From contig QZLH01000030.1 of assembly GCA_003833135.1 (NCBI GenBank), positions 181,156 through 214,604 on the forward strand: a stretch of DNA of 33,449 bases. Direction: 5' to 3'. The notes below the pieces were generated by a model, which was given only the letters and a program-made list of their open reading frames with translations, did not search any database and had not been told where the DNA came from. The stretch is from Oehlia diaphana. Taxonomy: Eukaryota > Glomeromycota > Glomeromycetes > Glomerales > Glomeraceae. Positions 10,624-21,723 of the stretch are shown here, one piece after another (the first letter of the stretch is position 1; every line of letters begins with the position of its first letter). The position numbers and the translations under genes were made by a program.

Positions 10624-11570
10624 NNNNNNNNNNNNNNNNNNNNNNNNNNNNNNNNNNNNNNNNNNNNNNNNNNNNNNNNNNNNNNNNNNNNNNNNNNNNN
10701 NNNNNNNNNNNNNNNNNNNNNNNNNNNNNNNNNNNNNNNNNNNNNNNNNNNNNNNNNNNNNNNNNNNNNNNNNNNNNNNNNNNNNNNNNNNNNNNNNNNN
10801 NNNNNNNNNNNNNNNNNNNNNNNNNNNNNNNNNNNNNNNNNNNNNNNNNNNNNNNNNNNNNNNNNNNNNNNNNNNNNNNNNNNNNNNNNNNNNNNNNNNN
10901 NNNNNNNNNNNNNNNNNNNNNNNNNNNNNNNNNNNNNNNNNNNNNNNNNNNNNNNNNNNNNNNNNNNNNNNNNNNNNNNNNNNNNNNNNNNNNNNNNNNN
11001 NNNNNNNNNNNNNNNNNNNNNNNNNNNNNNNNNNNNNNNNNNNNNNNNNNNNNNNNNNNNNNNNNNNNNNNNNNNNNNNNNNNNNNNNNNNNNNNNNNNN
11101 NNNNNNNNNNNNNNNNNNNNNNNNNNNNNNNNNNNNNNNNNNNNNNNNNNNNNNNNNNNNNNNNNNNNNNNNNNNNNNNNNNNNNNNNNNNNNNNNNNNN
11201 NNNNNNNNNNNNNNNNNNNNNNNNNNNNNNNNNNNNNNNNNNNNNNNNNNNNNNNNNNNNNNNNNNNNNNNNNNNNNNNNNNNNNNNNNNNNNNNNNNNN
11301 NNNNNNNNNNNNNNNNNNNNNNNNNNNNNNNNNNNNNNNNNNNNNNNNNNNNNNNNNNNNNNNNNNNNNNNNNNNNNNNNNNNNNNNNNNNNNNNNNNNN
11401 NNNNNNNNNNNNNNNNNNNNNNNNNNNNNNNNNNNNNNNNNNNNNNNNNNNNNNNNNNNNNNNNNNNNNNNNNNNNNNNNNNNNNNNNNNNNNNNNNNNN
11501 NNNNNNNNNNNNNNNNNNNNNNNNNNNNNNNNNNNNNNNNNNNNNNNNNNNNNNNNNNNNNNNNNNNNNN
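10624..11570. other. Assembly gap, 947 unknown bases
   Basis: A continuous run of N. The last bases before the gap and the first bases after it both read tttaatgga (10615-10623 and 11571-11579), so the contig ends may overlap or lie in a repeat. The reading frame spanning the gap is an artefact of translating N. Confidence 0.99.
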
Positions 11571-13450
11571 TTTAATGGAGGTTGGAGGAAAGTATGTTAA
11601 GTGGGGTGGTTGTATCTGATTGGCGGTCCCTAATAAGGGTGACGTTAAATTCCTTAATTCCTATTCGTTTTCTTATTAGTCTATTTATGAATTCCCTTTT
11701 GCTAATTAGTCGTTACAGTGATCCGTGTTACTCATACATCGGTGCTTTTAATTTTGTAGGTATGTTCCTGATAATCAGCAGAACCCCGAGTCAAATTCAA
11801 GTCATTATGATTAGACAAATCAGTTATTTTATTATATTTTTAATTTTATCTATTGCTTCCGAAAGTGTACACTTTCAGCGTTTTTAATAAAAGATGTACA
11901 GTACGTTAGTAAAATAACTGTGGATTTTGGGCAAAGCAAATATATATATACAGTATGTATATTAATTATTAACGTTATTTGTTAAAAAAAAAAATATTTA
12001 TCTCTAAAATCAGTTGACTTGTCATCAAGTATGTATATATAGAATAAGTATATCCTTTATAAATACATTAAAAAAATTTGGGGTGAAAATTCGGTGAAAA
12101 AATAAATATATTTAATATGTTACAGATATAGGCGGAAAATCTTCTAGATCGTATACTAAAATGATAGAAATGAAAAAAGGTTAATACTTTGATATTCTGA
12201 TGTCTAACTTGTAAGATGACAACATAAAATAATTATTAGGAATGGGTAAAGAAAATAGAATAATTACGGTTTTTAGTATTTTCGCTTGGAAATAAGTTGC
12301 ATTTATTTATTTATTTATTATTTTTTTTTTAACGAAGTCATTTTATACTTTATTAAGAAATTAAGAAAAATTACAAAAAAGGAAAAAATCTACATTATAT
12401 AACTTTTAGTTAAAAACACGATCGATAATATTATTAGGGACCTAAGATTTTATGTTCAAAAGATATTTACCATCCTGCACACCTAAATAGGTTCACTACC
12501 CGCATAACTACTATTATTCGCATGGATTTCGGTAATGTTATATAAGAACCCTCCAACAACACCTTTTACTACTACTACAACTAAAAATAATAATAAAAAT
12601 AAAACTACCGTAATTAATAATAAAGTATTCTTATTTTTGATATTCGCGTTTTGTCAATAAATTGTTCTTTACCGAAATGGTGTTTTTTATCTATTCCCAA
12701 CCCTCTATCAATTTCATTAAGTTTATTACACTGTATTTTCCAAAAAATCATGGATTTTTTTACAATAAAACTTTTTAAAATTGAAAATACCTAACGATAT
12801 TCATTGTAGGTTACTATTGTATGAAGAGCGTACTGATCGAAAATCCAAAATAGTTACCCGGATGCATCCAGGGTAGTGGTTTTTTACTATTGTTACATTG
12901 TCATGAGGTCATGTGCCGGACGGTGAATCACGGACTAATTATTATTTTGGGCTATATTTTTTTATCATGATTGTTTACGTATCAATTTGTAAGAAATAAC
13001 ATTTATTTTTCAAGGAATAGTATTACTGTATCCTTATTAATTTTTTTAAGCCTATGATATCTTTATTTTACTTACTAATATTCCTTACATCTTGAGTATT
13101 TGGCTTTCAAGGCAATACCCTATAAAATTTTTTAATATTATGTGTAATTTGTGAGTATAACAGGATTTTTTTAAATTTATATAATCATTTATCGTCAAAT
13201 TTCATAGAACAGAGAAAATTACTAGTGAATGATGTAAAACTAACGCTAATGCAGCTATCACATATTTTTGAAAATCCAAAGCGAAATAAATTATAATGAT
13301 TTTGTACATCTATATATATATTAAGTTTTATTTGCGAAAATATTCAATTTATACCCGATAAAGATGCTTCTTAAAATTTTTTAAAATTAAACTTATTTTT
13401 TTTCTAACATTTTATGGAATAATTGACTACTTAATTATTACGGTTATATA
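11571..13450. other. Intergenic DNA after the gap
   Basis: Contains one open frame on the plus strand, 11582-11887 (101 residues, hydrophobic, no recognised domain). It begins 12 bases after the gap and could be a chance frame or the end of something inside the gap. The rest is A+T-rich with stops in all frames and no recognised repeat family. Confidence 0.35.
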
Positions 13451-13585
13451 CTAATTTTCGCCCCTAGTTCCATTGATTCTGACTGGTGAACCGGTCCGAT
13501 TGATTAACAATGTCTTCTGCCGTTATTACATGGAATCCGAACTAATTCCACATCGGGTCCAATGGGAACCTGGGGCGAAAATTAG
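13451..13585. mobile_element. 135-base inverted-repeat element (MITE-like)
   Basis: The termini ctaattttcgcccc and ggggcgaaaattag are a perfect 14-base inverted repeat. The match continues with agttcc-cattg against caatgggaacc at lower identity, about 25 bases in all. The interior is not self-complementary. No convincing target duplication is visible in the flanks (ttatata / cgtgcca). There is no coding capacity beyond a chance frame that covers the whole element. It ends 164 bases upstream of the pseudogene start at 13750. Confidence 0.7.
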
Positions 13586-13749
13586 CGTGCCATGTTTAAT
13601 GCATCGAAAAAATATAGCTCGAAAAAATTTTTTTTTATTAAAACTTCTACTTTTGGTTAAAATATTCCTTATTTATGACATGCATAGTACAAATAAAATT
13701 TAAAAGAAAAAAATTTTTTTTCCGGTAAAATAAATCTTTAAAATAAACC

Positions 13750-15658
13750 ATGGAAACTACTAATACAACAGATACAATAAGCAGCAAAGATTGTTTATAT
13801 TATAATAAACCTTTACTAAGGAATTATGGTATAAAAAATGTATTAATTCTTTAGAAAAATTAGCAGAAAATAGTGATAATGAAGAAGCAATGTTTAATTT
13901 AGCTAATAGATATTATAATGGAGAAGAAACAGAAAAGAATTTAGAAAAAGCCTTTCATTGGTATCAAAAAGCAGCGGAAGATGGTGATACTCATGCAATG
14001 AACAATTTAGCTATATGTTATGAAAATGGAGAGGGAACAAAAAAGGATTTAGAAAAAGCCTTTCATTGGTATTAAAAAGCAGCAGAAAATGGTCATATTA
14101 ATGCAATGAATTATTTGGCCATATATTATCACAATGGAGAAGGAATAGTAAAGGATTTAGAAAAAGCCATTTATTGGTGTCAAGAAGCAGCTGAAAATGG
14201 TAATATATGTGCGATGAGTTATTTAGTTGAAATTTATAAAAATGGAAAAAAAGTAACAGAAAAGAATTTAAAAAAAACCCTTTATTGGTACCAAAAAGCA
14301 ATTAAAACTACAGAAAATAATTCTAAAACTAATAATGAGACTTGTATTTATCATGATTTAAGTGGAAAGACAAAACTAATTAAGTCAATGGAAAGATTTA
14401 TAATTGAATTAGAAGAAGAGAATTATAATGAATGTTATGAATGCCATATGAAAAGAAGACCTTCAAAAAAGAATCAACAAATTTGCATAATTTGTTATCA
14501 AGCAAAATTATTATATAAACAAAGTGGAAATGAAATTATAGACGAATTCATCAAATATACACAAATTAATTTTATTCAAGAGTCTAGCAGAATGAAATTT
14601 ATTTCTTATGATCGATTTAAAAACATAGAATTTATTAAGGCAGGAGGATTTAGTAAGTTTTATAAAGCTACATGGATTGATGGTCCACATAGTTGGAATG
14701 AAGAAAAAGAAGATTTTGAATATGAAGATCCTAATATAATAGTTGCTTTAAAACAACTTAATAACTCTGAAAATATTTCAATTGAAGAGTTAAAAGAGGT
14801 AAGCAAATTATTTTATTTGTGTTTAACAATGATCTATTTTTTTTTAATATAATAAGGAAAACTTACATTAATTTTATAATTTCAGCTTTTAATGATTTAT
14901 ATAGCTGATATAAATAATAATTTCTTTAATTCTTCACTTTATTTAAATGAATATTATGGAATTACTCAAAATCCCGATACTAAAGATTTTATTATAATTA
15001 TGAAATATTATAAATTTGATTTGAGAAATTATATAACAAAAAGTAAAGACTTTTATAATATTGAATGGAATAAAAAATTAAAAATATTCAGAAATATTGC
15101 CGAAGGACTTAAACATCTTCATAATCAAGGTATTATTCATCGAGATTTGCATAGTGGAAATATTCTTTGTGAAAATGAAGATGATGTAGTAATAAGTGAT
15201 TTAGGAATTAGTAAATCAGCAATGGGATCCACAAATGATAATGAAAGTGTATATGGTATCATTCTATATATGGCTTGCAAAGAAAAGAATATAGTACTAT
15301 ATATTCAGATATTTACAGTTTTGGTATGATCATGTGGGAACTTATGACAGGTAGATTGGATCAAACTATAGATGTTGGACTTATGAGTAAAATATGTCAT
15401 GATGGTCTTCTCCCTCCAATAACAACTAATGCACCTAAGGTTTATATTGAACTGATGCAAGAATGCTGGAATTCTGATCCAATTAAAAGACCAGAAGCTG
15501 CTAATATAAGTAAAAAGTTATGTAATATATTAAATGAAGAAGTTAGTAATCCAACAGAAATTATAAAATCGACAGATATTGCACCTATAGATAATCCAAA
15601 AAGTAAACAATCGAGCAATGAACCATTTACAATAAGTTCAAAAAAACTAGGTAATTAA
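13750..15658 (+). pseudogene. Broken Sel1-repeat / zinc ribbon / kinase gene
   Basis: Starts at an ATG in good context (aaaccATGG). Four Sel1 repeats of about 36 residues (13875-14315, pattern AM-NLA--Y-NGEG--KDLEKAF-WYQKAAE-G) are followed by a CxxC-x12-CxxC zinc-ribbon-like motif at about 14434-14495 and a TKL-like kinase domain. The kinase retains AGGFSKFYKA, VALK, HRD (IIHRDLHSGNIL) and DLG. An intron at 14799-14885 (GTAAGC...TTTCAG) sits just after the N-lobe. Three lesions break it. There is a frameshift at about 13814-13830, before the first repeat. A stop at 14073-14075 reads TAA where the neighbouring repeats read CAA (Gln). A small deletion near 15274 fuses YMA directly to LQRKEYS, removing the PE of the APE motif and shifting the frame. 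Downstream, SDIYSFGMIMWEL and the C-lobe continue to 15658. Known role of intact relatives: signalling kinases with Sel1 protein-interaction repeats. Confidence 0.85.
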
Positions 15659-16817
15659 CCTGATTTACTAAGTATAATTGTTTATATAAAACGAAAGCAA
15701 ATGAATTTGAAATTGATATTTAAAATTCTAATTTTTTTATATTTTTTTTTAAATTCATTGAATTTTTACGTATTGTTGATTTTCTATATAACGTATAAAT
15801 GTACTGTATTTATTAAATATATATATCACTATATTCAAAATTACTTATTAAATTACTTATTATACTATTATAATAATTATTTAAAATGCAAAACCAAATT
15901 CATGATTTATAAAATAGTTCAATTATGATTACTAAAAGTATTTGTTTAAAAATAACGAGAAGGCAGTAAAAGACTTTCTTATTCCTATATATGTTTAAAA
16001 TGATATGATACCAAATGCATTTATTTTATTTAGGATAAAAGTTTTTAAAAAAATAAAGATAAACAATTCAAATATTCCATCTCGAGAAATTCAAATTAAG
16101 ACAGTATCCTATTAATTGAAGGCTAATGAAATGAAACGAAATTACGCACCTATTCGTAAATATAAAAAAGCTTTCATCTAAATAAAATTTATATAGTAAA
16201 AATAATTTTTTTATGAAATGAACGCAAAATGATACCATTTTATAGTTGTATAATTATTGAATTACTGATCAATTCGTTATAATCTTTTTCCTTAATGCTA
16301 TAATTTAACATAATTGTTTCATTTCTCATAATAATATTGGATTATTTTATTCCGAAGAACTGCAAATTTCAAATAAATGTTTTGATGGATTTAGAGAATC
16401 AAATATTAAAAATTTATGTACTTCAAAAACTTATTTTTACAATCGAGAATCATATTTAAAACATATCAAAGTATAAATACGCGGCGCACCATTAATTTTT
16501 AAATTTTATTTATTAAAACTATTAATCAAATAAATTGAATAATTGTTATCTAACGAAAAAAAAATATTTTGAGGTGGGTATATTTTGGTGATCGACTGAT
16601 CGGTGAATTACGTCACATGACTTTACATAATGTGCATATAAAATTTGAAAAAAAAGGGGTTTCAGAAAGGTTATGCTTTCTTTCAGAAAGTTGTCTTCGT
16701 TTCTTTCAGAATATTATATCTCTCATGTTTTCACCATAGTGGTGAGTTTGTGTTATTGATAGCGGTTAGTATAACACTAATTATATCTTATACAATGTAA
16801 TGCTTGATTGAAAAAGT
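15659..16817. other. Intergenic DNA between two kinase pseudogenes
   Basis: A+T-rich 3' flank of the Sel1-kinase pseudogene and 5' flank of the next one. A CRE-like word, ttacgtca, lies at about 16608-16615. Three copies of a tttcagaa-containing pyrimidine-rich word lie between 16659 and 16712. No gene recognised. Confidence 0.4.
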
Positions 16818-17012
16818 TTGTCGATTACAAAAAATTGAGCGTAATAATAATCAGTTTATTTTATTCACCAGATAGTAAAGCGTCAGACTATATAATGGAA
16901 GGTGTCTTGTCGCAGGAGTGTAAAATTCGTCAATTACAAAAATTGAACGTAATAATAATCAGCTTGTTTTATTTACCAGATAGTAAGGCGTCAGAATTAT
17001 GTGGTGGAAGGG
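16818..17012. repeat. Tandem duplication, period about 109 bases
   Basis: Block one (about 16818-16905) and block two (about 16927-17012) share more than 80 bases at high identity, from tcgattacaaaaa/tcaattacaaaaa through attgagcgtaataataatcag to agatagtaaagcgtcaga. An open frame crosses both copies and reads a 19-residue repeat ending in PDSKAS twice. Its only in-frame start is TTG, so a gene is not supported. It may be the eroded 5' part of the downstream pseudogene or a minisatellite seed. Confidence 0.75.
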
Positions 17013-17138
17013 GTCCACATACGGAATAAAGTATATTTTTTTTTTCGTGTGCGGAAAAGTATTTTCAATACTATAAAATAGATTAAACAAATAATTCCAT
17101 CAACATATTTTTTACAATATTCCGACACTAATAGTGAG

Positions 17139-18593
17139 ATGATCGAGTGCGAAAAAAAACTGTAACTTATGCGGAAAATTGAAATATAATATCAAACTCA
17201 CGTTATGTTCTTCTTGCTATTTAATAACTTCCGGATGGGTAGAATCAGCGTTGACTAAAGTTCATATTCCAATTCTTTATTTACCATGGTGGGTGCTTCT
17301 GATCTATGTATCGTATGTGATAAAGTGTTAGAATTTAAACCCGAACGTCAAAGATGGTGTTTACATTGTTATATAAATTGCACAGGATGTAGATATTGTT
17401 TAGCAACAAATATTATTTTCGGGATTACAAATCAATCTCAGTGTAGGAAATGTAAAAGAAGAACATACATAACTTTTGATACGTCAAGTATTAATAGTGG
17501 AAATATATACATAGAATAATTTCTTATTTCCACAAGATTAGATATTATTAATAACGATCAGGTTATTAATTACATAAATAATATTTCAAGGATTATGAAG
17601 ATCGTAATCCGTTGGACAAGTATAATGATATCAAATATGAACTTAATAATGCTTTATTAAGACCAATAATGGAATGAATATCATATTCTCAAATTACAAA
17701 TTGTGAAAAAATAGCTGAAGGAGGGTTTGGTATTATTTATAAAGCAATTTGGATAAATGTTAGCTCTCAATATGATGATTTTTTAAGAATTAGAGAAAAA
17801 ATAAAACCGTTGCTATAAAAAGGTTTTTAACTCACAAAATATATCCAAATATTTTTTAGATGAGGTAAACTAAGTTTTTCATTTATTTCTTCGATTCGAT
17901 AATATTACATATTTTTATTGGTCTAATTATATATATATGTTTTTTTACTAAAATCATTTTACCAATGTTACAATAAATTTGATCGTGTAATTAGATATTA
18001 CGGTATTACAAGATATCCTAGAACGGAAGAATATATGTTAATAATGGGATATGCTTCAGGTGGTGATTTACATGGTTATTTACGAAAAAATCTTAAGGAT
18101 GTTACTTGGAATAAAAAGCTTTATATCTTATGGCAAATTTCAGCCAGGTAAGATATAATATATTTAAATATGGTAATTATTATTCTAGTATAGTTAAAAA
18201 TTCGTTGATTTTTTTTTAGACTTCATACTATTCATGAGAATAATTTTATACATCGTGATTTTCATAGCGGAAATATATTGTTAGAAACTGAACCATAGAA
18301 AATCGGAGATTTGGGATTATCGCAACCTGCATCTAGCACTTCTTTAAATAATGAAATGTACGGAGTAATAGCCTACATCGCACCAGAAACATTCCAGGGT
18401 CTCGCATTTTCGAAGAAATCTGATATATATAGTATGGCGGGTATGATTATGTGAGAATTTACGACGGGATGTAAGCCTTTGATAATATTGAGCATGATAC
18501 GGAACATGTCTATAGAATTATTGATGGAAAAAGACTTCAAGTTACAGATGATACTCCTGTTTGTTATGCTAATCTATTTGATAAGTCTACAAG
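17139..18593 (+). pseudogene. Heavily decayed zinc ribbon / kinase gene
   Basis: Conceptual reading from ATG 17139 gives three cysteine-pair zinc-ribbon-like motifs (CNLCGK...CSSCY, CIVCDK...CLHCY, CTGCRYC...CRKCKR) and then a TKL-like kinase: AEGGFGIIYKA, TVAIKRF, FIHRDFHSGNILL, GDLGLSQP, YIAPET, SDIYSM. The reading needs frame changes near 17151 (A run), 17289, 17590, 17805, 17833 and 18478. Stops lie at 17517 (TAA), 17675 (TGA, expected Trp), 18296 (TAG) and 18452 (TGA, expected Trp). Introns: donor at 17865 with no AG acceptor left before the next exon at about 17964, and a clean one at 18148-18219. A donor-like GT at 18594 leads to no recognisable last exon, so the C-lobe end is missing. 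The HRD and DLG motifs survive, so it died after being an active-type kinase. Confidence 0.85.
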
Positions 18594-18675
18594 GTGCGTA
18601 TTATGTATGTTTACTACTGTATCTTCTAAAAGCATGAAATATTCAATAATAAATAGAAAAATTATTTTTTTTTAG

Positions 18676-19071
18676 AATATACTGTATCTCGAAAGAATAC
18701 GAGTATGACATCAATAATATTTAGTTTAAGAAAATATCGGACCAAAATTCCGATATTTCCATAATAATAAACTCTTGAAAATATTCAACTAAAAATTTTC
18801 AATAAACAAAATCAATGCAACTTCATACCTCCATATTTGATATGAATATAATAAAAGTTTCTTTTTACCAAGAGTTAATTCAAATTAATGATTTGATGAT
18901 TTTTCCTTAAATTACTGATTCGATAGACTGTAATAAAATCAGCTTACTCTAATAACTAAAATAATGCCGATGGTTGCTGATCGCCTCCCCTAACTCTTTA
19001 AGTCGGTTGTAACAGCACGAGAAACCCGCTATAATTCTACATGAAGTTAAGGATTACTAGTTTCCAGATCT
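18676..19071. other. Intergenic DNA after the decayed kinase
   Basis: Sequence after a possible acceptor at 18674-18675 does not continue a kinase C-lobe. No gene or repeat family recognised. Confidence 0.35.
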
Positions 19072-19556
19072 AATACATAGAAAATTAGGAATCGATCGAT
19101 GTGATACTAAATGTGACTCACGATCGATATACCTATATAAATATTAGTAATGACTCATGAGGATTTTCAATATTAAACTTTTTTTTACATTTTTTTTTTA
19201 CTTTTTAAAAGATTTTTTTTTATCAAGGTCAGATTTTTTCTATCAAGATAGATTTTATTTCCTTTATGAAACAAACCTTTGTAACTGATTAATGAGATGA
19301 TATTTTAAGAGAAATGATTCTGTAGTGATATTACGCAATTTATAAGTAAAAAAGTTTTTTTAATTTGATGGTAGTTTGGTACACTAGAAAATTAGAAATA
19401 GATTGATGTAATAAATCACGATTGATATACCCCTATAAATATTAGTAATGACTCATGAATATTAAACTTTTTTTACATTTTTACTTTTTTTAACAAGAGA
19501 TTTTTTTTATCAAAATTCAAGATTTTATGGGTCATTATTTCCTTTATGGAACAATA
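19072..19556. repeat. Diverged tandem duplication, period about 307 bases
   Basis: Copy one (19072-19275) and copy two (about 19379-19556) share, in order: agaaaattag; gatcgatgtgata versus gattgatgtaata; cacgat(c/t)gatatac; tataaatattagtaatgact; the poly-T blocks with tatcaa; and a ttatttcctttatg end. Differences are substitutions, poly-T length changes and a deletion after the actcatga word. No coding content. Confidence 0.75.
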
Positions 19557-19754
19557 TAGTAAAATATTTAAACAAATCTTGATCTTGTAATTTTGATTAT
19601 CAAATCATAATGTGTCATGTAAACTGAAGACTGTGTAATGGTTTTTTAAAAAGTATAAAATATACCTAAACTCCCTCAAATTTCTCAATACTTCATTTTT
19701 TATCAAAAACTTCAAATAAACATATTCATATAACAATGGAATATATTCCCTATT

Positions 19755-20294
19755 GTTAGTGGTATCCAAAAGGACCATTACAGTAGGGATTTAAAAAAGT
19801 GACAAAAAATAAAAGAAAAAAAAATAGAAAAAAAAGTGGAAAAAAAAATAAAAATAAAAAATAAACAAAAAAAAAAAAGAAAAAAAGTGAAAAAAAAATG
19901 AAATGAAAAAATAAAAAACAATAGAAAAAAGAAAAAGAAATGAAAAGAAATGAAAAAAAAGAAAAATAAATCTTTATTGTGCAAGTTCTAGGGTGTCCAC
20001 TTGAGTAGTATGATACTATCACCTTTCTGGAGACTCTTTTTTTACGCGTATGGTGGTGGTAGATTTTCTTCCACCTGGTACCAGCAATACTAACGACTTT
20101 TTTTTCTTGTTATTTATAGATTTCATTTATTGTACTTGTGATTAAAAAAGAATAGTTGAAATTCATGGCAGACCATCATCTATTTATAAGGTAAGCATGC
20201 GCTCCCTGCTTAGCATAGTTTTTAGTGATAACCTGGCTTGTATGCATGGTGACATATATCATCAGTGGTATCCCAAAGGACCATTCAGTAGGAG
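19755..20294. repeat. Direct repeats flanking a purine-rich tract
   Basis: A 33-base sequence containing gtggtatccaaaaggaccat and cagtaggga recurs at 19756-19789 and 20263-20294 with four to five differences. Between the copies, 19792-19970 is almost pure A/G on the plus strand (about 180 bases with very few pyrimidines). The minus-strand Phe-rich frames there are composition artefacts. The direct repeats could be short terminal repeats of an old insertion, but no other element feature is seen. Confidence 0.55.
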
Positions 20295-21645
20295 TTAGAT
20301 CGAACAATTTATGGGTAAAGGTCGGTCACCTGAGAAACTGAACTAAATAGAATTACCTACAATCTTTCCTGAGAAAGTCAAAGTGTTAGCGGCAAGGTTA
20401 ATCTTTACTTCCTCTCCCAACTCTGATCAAAAGCATGTGAGTTTTAAAATTTGTGAACTGAATTTCATTCTTTATTAATCTTCTGGGCTTGACCTTATGA
20501 ATCTGATGTTGAATCACTCTGAAAACTCGTTTGAATATTTCGGTAACGTTCACCGTCAGTTTGCCCTTACAGATGGATGTTGCGTCTTAAATAAAATATT
20601 TAATATTCAGCTCATTTATTTATTTTAAAATTAAATTTATTTTGCATGAGTGAAATGAACTATATCATTTAATTACTTGTCACATAAGTCATTTTGAAAT
20701 AAAATGACAAATCACAGCCATTTGAAGAAATTATATCTTATAATCTCGTAATTCTATCATTTTCTTAATTTTTTTTTTATCTTATCGCTGTTTTCAAAAT
20801 AATGTAGTAGAGCATATTTGAATAAAAATAAGATTACCAGTTTAATATGATTACCGGTAATTATTTTCACTTGAATATCATACTACACTATCTTGAAAAT
20901 TGACCCACTTTAACTCACGCTAAATTTAAATTTGGCCAATGACAAATGACAAATGACTGAAGGTCATTCAAAGGTCATTTCAAATTTGTCAAATGGCTCT
21001 TCATTTTCCGTGGCTAATGATCTTTTCGTATGCTAATTTATTATACACCATGAGAGTCCAAATTTCATAACAATGTGATAACTATTTACATGCCGAGAGA
21101 CATTCGATATTCCTTCATAATAATGTTAAATGTGTAATGATCTTGAAAAGACATCCATAGTCTTCGACCTGATCTTCTGTTCTCTTTCTTAATTTCTTAG
21201 TTCGTGTGGAAAGAGAGTTTTCAAGTTTTTTATTTATAACCTATCTTGACATTTTGCGTAACTTATCAAAAGATTTTCTATTCCAGTTATTGCGTATCAC
21301 TGTAAATATTCTAGTTAACCTATACTGTGAGGGATGCATGCCGTTTCTTTCCGATATTTCTTATGAGACTGAATTACACCGTACCTTTTATTACTACTGT
21401 AGGAATATTAATTACTTCATAAAAAGAATGTAAAAGAAAATAATGGAGTATTAAAGTTAACTATCTGTTTATCTATGGGTGGATTACAATGAATCTATCA
21501 TTTAATATTTTTAAGTTCACGAGATAAAGAATCAAATAATTCGTAACAGGTACTGAAACAACAATCAATATTTACAAAAAAAAAATTTTTTTTGTTAAAT
21601 CAATTATTTCGTTTATTTCGTTTAATTTATTTAAGAGGAAAAAAA
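20295..21645. other. Intergenic DNA without recognised gene
   Basis: No gene recognised. The stretch 20932-20998 contains repeated caaatgac / gtcattt words forming an imperfect hairpin (ggccaatgacaaat against atttgtcaaatggc). A frame at 21206-21433 (plus, GTG start, 75 residues) has mixed, non-repetitive composition but no domain signature. Confidence 0.35.
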
Positions 21646-21723
21646 ATGGGTTCAACATCCTCTAAAAATATAAAATCTTCTACCGCCAGTACATGTTTAA
21701 ATTTGACGAGTAATGAAAAATGA
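21646..21723 (+). pseudogene. Orphan MGSTSS-type start fragment (25 codons)
   Basis: An ATG preceded by an A-rich leader opens a 25-codon frame beginning MGSTSSKN and ending NEK before TGA at 21721. The leader resembles the context of the myristoylated pseudokinase start at 2102, and the first residues again fit the myristoylation pattern (Gly2, Ser/Thr5-6). Nothing kinase-like follows downstream. It could be the remnant of a gene 5' end or chance. Confidence 0.25.

Noticed and set aside
10619..11575. 318-codon frame across the gap
   Set aside because: It consists of translated N and has no sequence content.
11582..11887. 101-residue hydrophobic frame after the gap as a gene
   Set aside because: No domain, no splice or promoter context, and it begins beside unknown sequence; chance cannot be excluded.
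13828..13854. A 26-base intron that would repair the first frameshift of the Sel1-kinase gene
   Set aside because: Too short for a spliceosomal intron; a 62-base alternative (13793-13854) creates a stop at the junction.
19756..20022. Minus-strand Phe-rich frames suggesting a membrane protein
   Set aside because: They are the complement of a near-pure purine tract; low complexity explains the hydrophobicity.
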